In this document: positions 58,395 through 64,000 of the stretch, piece by piece
Layout of the letters: the number at the start of each line of letters is the position of its first letter
How positions within the stretch are numbered: position 1 is the first letter of the stretch
Assembly (NCBI GenBank): GCA_014529385.2
Contig: CM043959.1
Span: 62,137,753-62,201,752 of the forward strand
DNA: 64,000 nucleotides
From: Adiantum capillus-veneris
Lineage: Eukaryota; Streptophyta; Polypodiopsida; Polypodiales; Pteridaceae
Reading direction: 5' to 3'
The notes under the pieces: model-generated
Told to the model about the DNA's origin: nothing
What the model saw: only the letters and a program-made list of their open reading frames with translations
Databases searched by the model: none
Program-made: the position numbers and the translations under genes

Positions 58395-60698
58395 TTAACT
58401 GGGGTCTGACTTCGCTGCTTTTTGCGATCTCTTCCTTCGTGTTTTCTTATTTTTTTGAGATTGGGCAAGTGATGCCGTGTCTCTTTCCTCGAGAATATAA
58501 TTTTGTTTTTGGAGCATCGATCGTGTGAGTATGTTTACTGGTACCATAGGTGTACTTTGTGATGGCTCCTCGATAACCTCAATCAAGTTTAATGGCCTGA
58601 TCTTTGGTGTATCTGGATTATTTGGACATTGGGCAATCAAATGATCGATGCCACATCGATTACACATGAGTATCTGCATTGTAGATGTGCTTGATTGATT
58701 GGTTTGCATTAGTGTGATGTTCTTTTGTAGCCTAATAGGACACTCGGCCACACGATGTGGACCTCCACACTCATAGCATTGAAGAGGTGGTTTTCTAGCA
58801 GTGTAATTGATATTTTGGCCTCTTGCAGCAAGAGCAGCTACTTGATAGACATGTTTGACTTGTCTCCGATTGTCCTCCATGTAGTATTGTGGACTTTCTT
58901 CAAGCATATCCATCCCATAGGCAATATCAGGGTCTATATCTTCCTCACAGCCTTCCAAACAAGCAATAGATGACTCACAACCCACTTGATTCACATAAGT
59001 GATTCTCGGATGTGGTGGTTGCGGTCCTAGCACTTGAGGTGGTAAGGGTGTTGTTTGAACAACATTATGGGCCCTAGGGACCATGTGTTGTGACGTTTGT
59101 TCAAGAGGTGGGACCGACATCAATGCAGGAACTCGAGGCGTGTCTGTCCATGCTAAGGGTGGTCTATTGGTCATCACGCGCTTAAATACTATGCAACCCT
59201 TATCTTGATGACCGTACCTCCCACATGCACTGCAGTTCCCATTGAATTTTACTCTAAAAGTAGGGCATTCAATGGTACTATGCTTTCCATAGCATATTGA
59301 GCACCATTGTTGCTCCCTTCTTGGATACATATGATTGTTTTGCGGAGCACGATTGTCTCTAAGACTCTCTTGAATGGCATTGGTGAGATCTGTTAAAGTC
59401 ATCTTAGATATTTTTGGCTCCTTAGCAATAGGCTTTAGGGTCATTGGTTCATGCCCCGATGCTTGCGAGCTAATAGATTTAGGCTCAACAGACACTCTTT
59501 CTCCTTGAATCATTAAATTATTCTCCAACTGGATCGCATTGGTGGTGATTGTTTCCCAAGTGGTGATACCTCTAATGACTAGGCCATTGTAGATATCCTC
59601 ATGTTTCAATCCCCTAATGAATCTATGAAGCAATTGATTATTATTGAAGCGCTCATTAGGATTACGACGAGAATTCAAATGCTTCAAGTGACTAATAAAG
59701 TCTCTGACCGACTCTCCTTCATCTTGTTGGGCTTCCTGGAGCTAAGAGGCTACACCCCAAAGCACTCCCTCTCGTATGTATTTTTTCAAGAAAAGTCTCC
59801 TAAGAGTAGGGTAAATTGTTTTTTCTTCCACCCTTAGGGTTCTATACCAATCCCCTACCTTCCCACTTAAGGTTAGGCTTAGAGCATTACTCTTATGTAG
59901 GTCATTGTGTTCTCCTAGAGAATCGCATATTTGTTCAAACACTTCGATATTCTTTCTCACATCCCTGTCTCCACTAAATTTTTGTGTGAGATTGGCTATT
60001 TGTACCGCCTTACTTCTAGGTTCTCTATCAGGCGTGTTACACATATTCTCAGCAATAGGATGACCAATAGCTTGAAAAAATGTGGCCAAGTCACCTAAGT
60101 GAGCAAGAACCATGGGTGGAGGTGCTCCAGAGACTACATGTGGAGTAGGTATTGGCATTGGGCTTGGCACATAGGAAGCCCTTGGGTTTTACGTTTGGTA
60201 TGGTGTTGTGCCATGTGGCGGTCCAAAGTTCATATGTGTGGCCCTAGGCATAGCAAACATCAGATGTGACATGCTAATGCTAGCCGGTATGGTCCCATGG
60301 AAATAAGAGCTTGGGTGTTGTGGTTGTGGAGCATAGGTTGTTGAAACAATGGGAGGGGTAGGGGCTACATGAGTGCAATGACCCATAGGTGCATACAATT
60401 GGTAGACACTTGTAGGGGCCATTGTCCACATTGAACTACCATGTGGCGGTGCTTTACTAACAAATGAGATCCATGGCGTGTTTCTTGGCATGCCCATCAT
60501 TGGGGTAGGCATGGTAGCCGTGGTGTCATCAAGGGAAAGATGAGCTAGACTTGGGAAAGTAAAGCTATTACTTGTAGGCTTACATTGCACTGAGACCCCT
60601 AGCAAAACAACATATGGGGGATCTATTGGACTTACCGAGGGAGTCTCCATTTGCGATAAGGTTGGTTGTTTAGCCTTCTCTGTATCCAAGAGTCTCAT
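58395..60698 (-). pseudogene. Gypsy gag with four zinc knuckles (nested element)
   Basis: One phase runs the full length with two in-frame stops (60189-60191 TAA and 59742-59744 TAG). The first part is Pro/Met/Thr-rich. The gag domain spans about 60050-59500 with LTQKFSGDRDVRKNIEVFEQ, LTLSGKVGDWYRTL and GESVRDFISHL...RFIRGLKHEDIYNGL blocks. Four CCHC-like knuckles follow: CSICYGKHSTIEC, CSACGRYGHQDKGC (canonical spacing), CYECGGPHRVAEC and CNRCGIDHLIAQC. The end is basic. It would bind RNA and build particles. Its start ATG overlaps the stop of the upstream ORF by four bases (ATGA). The terminal stop is caused by the MITE target duplication. Confidence 0.85.
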
Positions 60699-61630
60699 GA
60701 GACCGTTGAAGGCATATGGATCCCCTTGTTCTGTGTCTCTAGCTCAATAACCCTATGGATGACCTCACAAACTCTTTGTTGTTGATCCTCCACACTAGTA
60801 GCACCCATTGTGGATTGTAGGACATCTAACCAACCCACGTGATAGGTGTGACCTGTGTATAGGTCGTTTAGAGTTTCTGTTTGTAGTTCATACTCCTGGT
60901 TCTCATTTAGGAACGCTCCATCTAGGCTTGAGGTGCTAGGGGTGTCCTTTGAACTAGATGCAATGTGTCTCTCTATGGATTGACCCTTAGTGGTCACTAA
61001 TTCAGGAGCACTCGATTGCTCTCCTAGCAAAGATATTGACATATGGGATTTCTCTTTTAACTCTGTTCGTTGCTCCGCCTTGCGTAAGCTCTCCATTTCC
61101 TTTTCCTCAGCTGCGATGATATACCGCTCAAATTCTTGTACTTTGGCAAGGCTTCTACCATCAAGTAATATAACCTCGGAGGGGAATAGCTCTGAAGAGT
61201 CAGGGGGTGTGGTGAATGGAGTAATCACGTGCACACTCTCTAAGAGCATGAGGTCTACGTTGGTCATGAATGACGAATATACTTCCCCACCCCCCTCATT
61301 TACATCATTAGCTGCATGTTCGGAGCGAGTGGCTCTACTAAAGGTTTCCTTCAAGCGGCTAAGCACGCTTGGACCAGACCATAGACCCATGGCATGCATG
61401 TATTGGCTTGAGCTATTAGGATTAGGCATTGGGAAACCCTCCATGACATCGTATTCAGAGGAAGAGTCACTCGCCGCTATGTTTGGGTCTTGGTTTGTAC
61501 TACCTTCGGTCCTCGTCGAGGGCCCGGACCTAATGTAGGTGGATATTGAGAACTCGTGTAAGTCAAAATGCTCTCTAACTGCTCGGTCTCTAGCACACAA
61601 CCAAAGCGTAGATGCATGTGCCTTTGACAC
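60695..61630 (-). CDS. ORF1 upstream of gag in the nested element
   Basis: This is an open frame of 311 codons in a different phase from gag, ending in ATGA that overlaps the gag start. It opens MSKAHASTLWLCARDRAVRE. It is rich in Ser, Glu and Thr, has a Glu/Lys-rich probable coiled coil around residues 155-185 (AEEKEMESLRKAEQRTELKE), and ends with a VEDQQQRVCEVIHRVIELET helix. I do not recognise a family. The lack of stops, while its neighbours carry several, is notable. Position and overlap suggest coupled or reinitiated translation with gag. It may be an extra N-terminal protein of this lineage. Confidence 0.6.
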   Translation of the reverse strand: MSKAHASTLWLCARDRAVREHFDLHEFSISTYIRSGPSTRTEGSTNQDPNIAASDSSSEYDVMEGFPMPNPNSSSQYMHAMGLWSGPSVLSRLKETFSRATRSEHAANDVNEGGGEVYSSFMTNVDLMLLESVHVITPFTTPPDSSELFPSEVILLDGRSLAKVQEFERYIIAAEEKEMESLRKAEQRTELKEKSHMSISLLGEQSSAPELVTTKGQSIERHIASSSKDTPSTSSLDGAFLNENQEYELQTETLNDLYTGHTYHVGWLDVLQSTMGATSVEDQQQRVCEVIHRVIELETQNKGIHMPSTVS

Positions 61631-62154
61631 CCTACAAGCGTCGTCGAATAACCTCGAAGGTTAATCGCTTACTTTTTTAGGCGTCCATTTTCACTCGTTT
61701 TTTGATGTTTTGTTATGATTGGTTTTTGGATTAGAGCATGTGATAGATCAAAACAGGAATATTGCTTAGGGATTTGTGGTGTGATTTAGAGCACAGCGTT
61801 TGGTTACCCGAAGCTCCGTTGGTCCTCAAAAAGGTCGATTTTTATCTACACGTGAGACTAAAATACGTAATTTTAAAGGGGGACAGAGTCCTGAGCCTAA
61901 GTGTGCGCCTGGGCTTGGGTTCGGGCCTCGAAAATATTCTCGAGTCCGATCCTACCTTTAATTTTTATTTAAATTTTTTTTTTTTTGGGGATAAGGTCGC
62001 CACGGTCGTGCTGTGCGTGCGAGCGCACACACACCTAACCTACCTACTTACAACTAATAGAGCTACTATAACACACTAACACACTACTACAACAACTCAT
62101 TAGCTAACAGAACTACTTAATGTACTTTACATAGAACTAACATTATGGATCTAC
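61631..62154 (-). other. Leader of the nested element
   Basis: No gene. The primer-binding site should lie at its right end next to the LTR, but none of the tRNA motifs I know is visible. A T-run lies at 61975-61986 and short act/aac repeats at 62040-62110. Confidence 0.45.
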
Positions 62155-63100
62155 TACCTTAATTCTAACAGCTTATCACAGAGAAACCGCCTTGCCTAGC
62201 ACTGTATGCCAGCCACAGATGGCTCAAGGCATGCAACTAGCCTAAACTAGTAATCTCAAAGATAAGGATGGTGTGTCACTCACCGCTCTACGCTTGTTGT
62301 CGTGGAGGATTCCTCGCCGTGAAGAAGAAGGAGCTACCACCATGCTGCGCTTAACCGCCTCGCCGCCGCCATGCCGTCGTTGCAATGCTTGATCATACAC
62401 ACACACACACTCTCTCTCTCTCATGCATACACACACACACTCTCTCTCTCTCTCATGCTTGATCATACACACACACACACTCTCTCTCTCTCTCATGCAT
62501 ACATACACACACAAGGAGAAGAAGAAGAGCAAGAGAACTCTTCAATTGCACAAATGAGAGAATCCGTGTTTTTTAGGTTTAGGTGACTTTTATATGATCT
62601 TGATCCATTCACACTTGGGCACCCATACTTAGCCAAATAACCCTTGATCCATTCACACTTGGGCACCCATACTTAGCCAAATAACCCTTGATTGTTCCTG
62701 TTAGAGTGCACCTCTCATCGACGAGCACTCTTACCCTTTTCCCATTGGACCGACAAGCCCAACCCATGACTCAAAACAACGTAATGTCCGTGGATGTGCC
62801 AATGCCTATTTGCCAAGGTCACACCAAGCGATAGGTGGCCTTGGGAAGACCCCAAGCCTCATATTCGCCTGGTGTTGACTTTATTTTCACTTGTCATGTC
62901 TTTGTCACCAAGGTCGGCACCACTAAGTGATAGGTGGCGTTGGGCACTCCCCAAGCCTCCTATTCGCCTAGTATTGACTCTATTGCCTCTTGTAATGTCT
63001 TTGATCCCAAGGTCAACATCAAGCGATAGGTGGCATTGGGTGGTCCCCAAGACTCTTATTTTCCCCATGCTGACTCAATTGTCTGACTGGTTGGTTAACA
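62155..63100 (-). repeat. 5' LTR of the nested element (right)
   Basis: Same blocks as 53209-54061. It differs by a duplicated (AC)n-(CT)n segment (62396-62510) and a short duplication near 62600-62680 (gatccattcacacttgggca). The inner edge is uncertain by some tens of bases. The outer edge at 63100 (ggttaaca) matches the other LTR. Confidence 0.78.
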
Positions 63101-64000
63101 GCAGTAGCGAAGACAGAATCTGGACTACCATTGTTACAAATGTGGAGGGGACGGCCATGGCATAACTTCAAGAGAGGTATAAGGAAAAATTAGATTTCTC
63201 CACCAAGGGCAAGGCCACCACCATCCAGGAAACCAGAGCTGCTTCCACCAATTCAAATCCTTCGGATGCCCATACAACCACCACCACCACCGCAGCCTCT
63301 CATTCCACCGCTATCTCCACCACATGCTAGAAACCAAGCGGTGAGTGTCATCAGTCTTGAAGCCAAGGGAAAGGTGAAGCTAGAAGAATGTGTCAAAGAG
63401 AAGGACAAAGGAAAAGGAAAAGTAGAAGAAGTGGATTTCATGGGAGTGAAGCGTGCCAGTCCATGAAGAGACCTCTCAAAGGGAGGAAAAGATGAAAGGA
63501 AAAGGAGAGTTTAGCAAGCATGCCTCTAAGACTCAACAAAAGATTGATATCGTGGATTTTTCATCGGGTGAGTATGCTAAACCATATGACCTAGTTCAAG
63601 ATGTTTTCATGCAGGGTCCGGAAATAACCTGGCCCCAGTTACTCCATCTTGCACCTAGGATGAGGAGACAATGGACAAAGATGATAAGTCTTATAAAGTC
63701 AAGACTAAGGATAGCTTGGGATATCTCTAGGAGGAATCTAGATGGCATCCTACCTATCATGGATCCCCACATCAAGGGGCAATGCATCTCAAAAATCTAC
63801 ATAGATGGTGACTCACAAATATGCATCATGAGTGAAAAAATGATGCACCATCTAGGCCTAGAGGTAAGTAGGCGGGCACCTTGCTGAGCTAAAATGGAAA
63901 ATAACATCAAAATGAAGTGCGTCATTGTGAATGCGGTCAAGGTGAAGGCATTCAATACGGAAGTGGAGGTAGACATTTTGTCATGTCACACAAAGGGGCG
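63101..64000 (+). pseudogene. Gypsy gag C-terminus and protease start (copy B)
   Basis: The copy B gag frame resumes here with NLDYHCYKCGGDGHGITS, a zinc knuckle whose last Cys is lost, then a Pro-rich stretch and a Lys/Glu-rich linker (63340-63560) that parallel copy A at 43104-43300. A frameshift near 63450 separates two frames. The second (63453-63887) leads to KIYIDGDSQICIMSEKMMHH followed by LGLE, the catalytic region of a gypsy protease with D-G-D in place of D-G-G or D-S-G. The sequence then continues in coding style to the window edge, so the rest of pol may lie beyond it. Confidence 0.78.

Larger units (their letters stand above)
53209..63100 (-). mobile_element. 9.9-kb non-autonomous gypsy-type element (gag-pro only), nested in copy B
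   Basis: LTR-like repeats lie at 53209-54061 and about 62155-63100 in the same orientation. In sense (minus) the order is LTR, leader, ORF1 (61630-60695), gag (60698-58395), protease region (58175-56267), about 2.2 kb non-coding sequence, polypurine tract, LTR. No RT, RNase H or integrase is seen anywhere inside, so movement would need enzymes from a relative. Copy B gag resumes exactly at the right edge. Confidence 0.78.

Noticed and set aside
53200-63110. Exact target-site duplication of the 9.9-kb element
   Set aside because: I compared the bases at 53204-53208 and 63101-63105 and found no matching 5-bp direct repeat. The left edge is probably eroded, so I do not claim one.

Overview
This is a eukaryotic plant-type window made almost entirely of transposable elements and satellite-like repeats. 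I see no intact host gene, no rRNA or tRNA gene and no CRISPR array. The evidence is plant-style Ty3/gypsy and Ty1/copia polyproteins, a CACTA-type terminus, TTAA-flanked and hAT-like non-autonomous DNA elements, a LINE train, an initiator-tRNA-Met-type primer-binding site and abundant long (CT)n, (AC)n and homopolymer tracts. The style of the gag-pro proteins (D-G-G type retropepsin sites) and a DUF7869-like gene suggest a seed-free land plant such as a fern, but the sequence alone does not fix the species.

Layout. 1-3.3 kb: microsatellites, then a CACTA element end that lies in the 3' end of a decayed minus-strand gypsy pol. 3.3-9.3 kb: four head-to-tail, 5'-truncated LINE copies on the minus strand. 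9.3-10.6 kb: a plus-strand gypsy RT/RNase H/integrase remnant with an internal 320-bp duplication. 10.6-13.4 kb: non-coding sequence. 13.45-20.87 kb: a large LTR element with a gag-like remnant and no pol. Its 3' LTR is interrupted by a minus-strand copia element (20.87-23.83 kb) whose pol frame is broken by only two stops. 23.83-25.33 kb: the 3' half of a gypsy integrase plus its LTR. 26.9 kb: a copia gag fragment. 27.8-31.1 kb: a long, nearly continuous DUF7869-like reading frame on the minus strand, a probable mobile-element gene with three in-frame stops and one frameshift.

31.1-38.3 kb is the most unusual part. Two arrays of short palindrome-rich repeats lie in inverted orientation around a 1.4-kb core, so the whole block resembles a giant foldback element. 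38.3-44.3 kb: the tail of one LTR element, a 166-bp LTR, and a second gypsy-like internal region (copy A) whose gag carries a 603-bp insertion flanked by TTAA. 44.3-49.6 kb: a minus-strand gypsy gag-like remnant, microsatellites and non-coding sequence. 49.66-51.0 kb: a 1,339-bp element with perfect TTAA-flanked inverted termini. 51.1-64 kb: a related gypsy element (copy B), split by a 9.9-kb minus-strand gag-pro element (53.2-63.1 kb) that itself carries a 208-bp hAT-like MITE.

The elements are nested, which gives a relative history. Comparing copies A and B supplies an empty-site control for the TTAA insertion. The conserved frame across the 208-bp MITE supplies another. All assignments are by eye; no search or alignment program was run.
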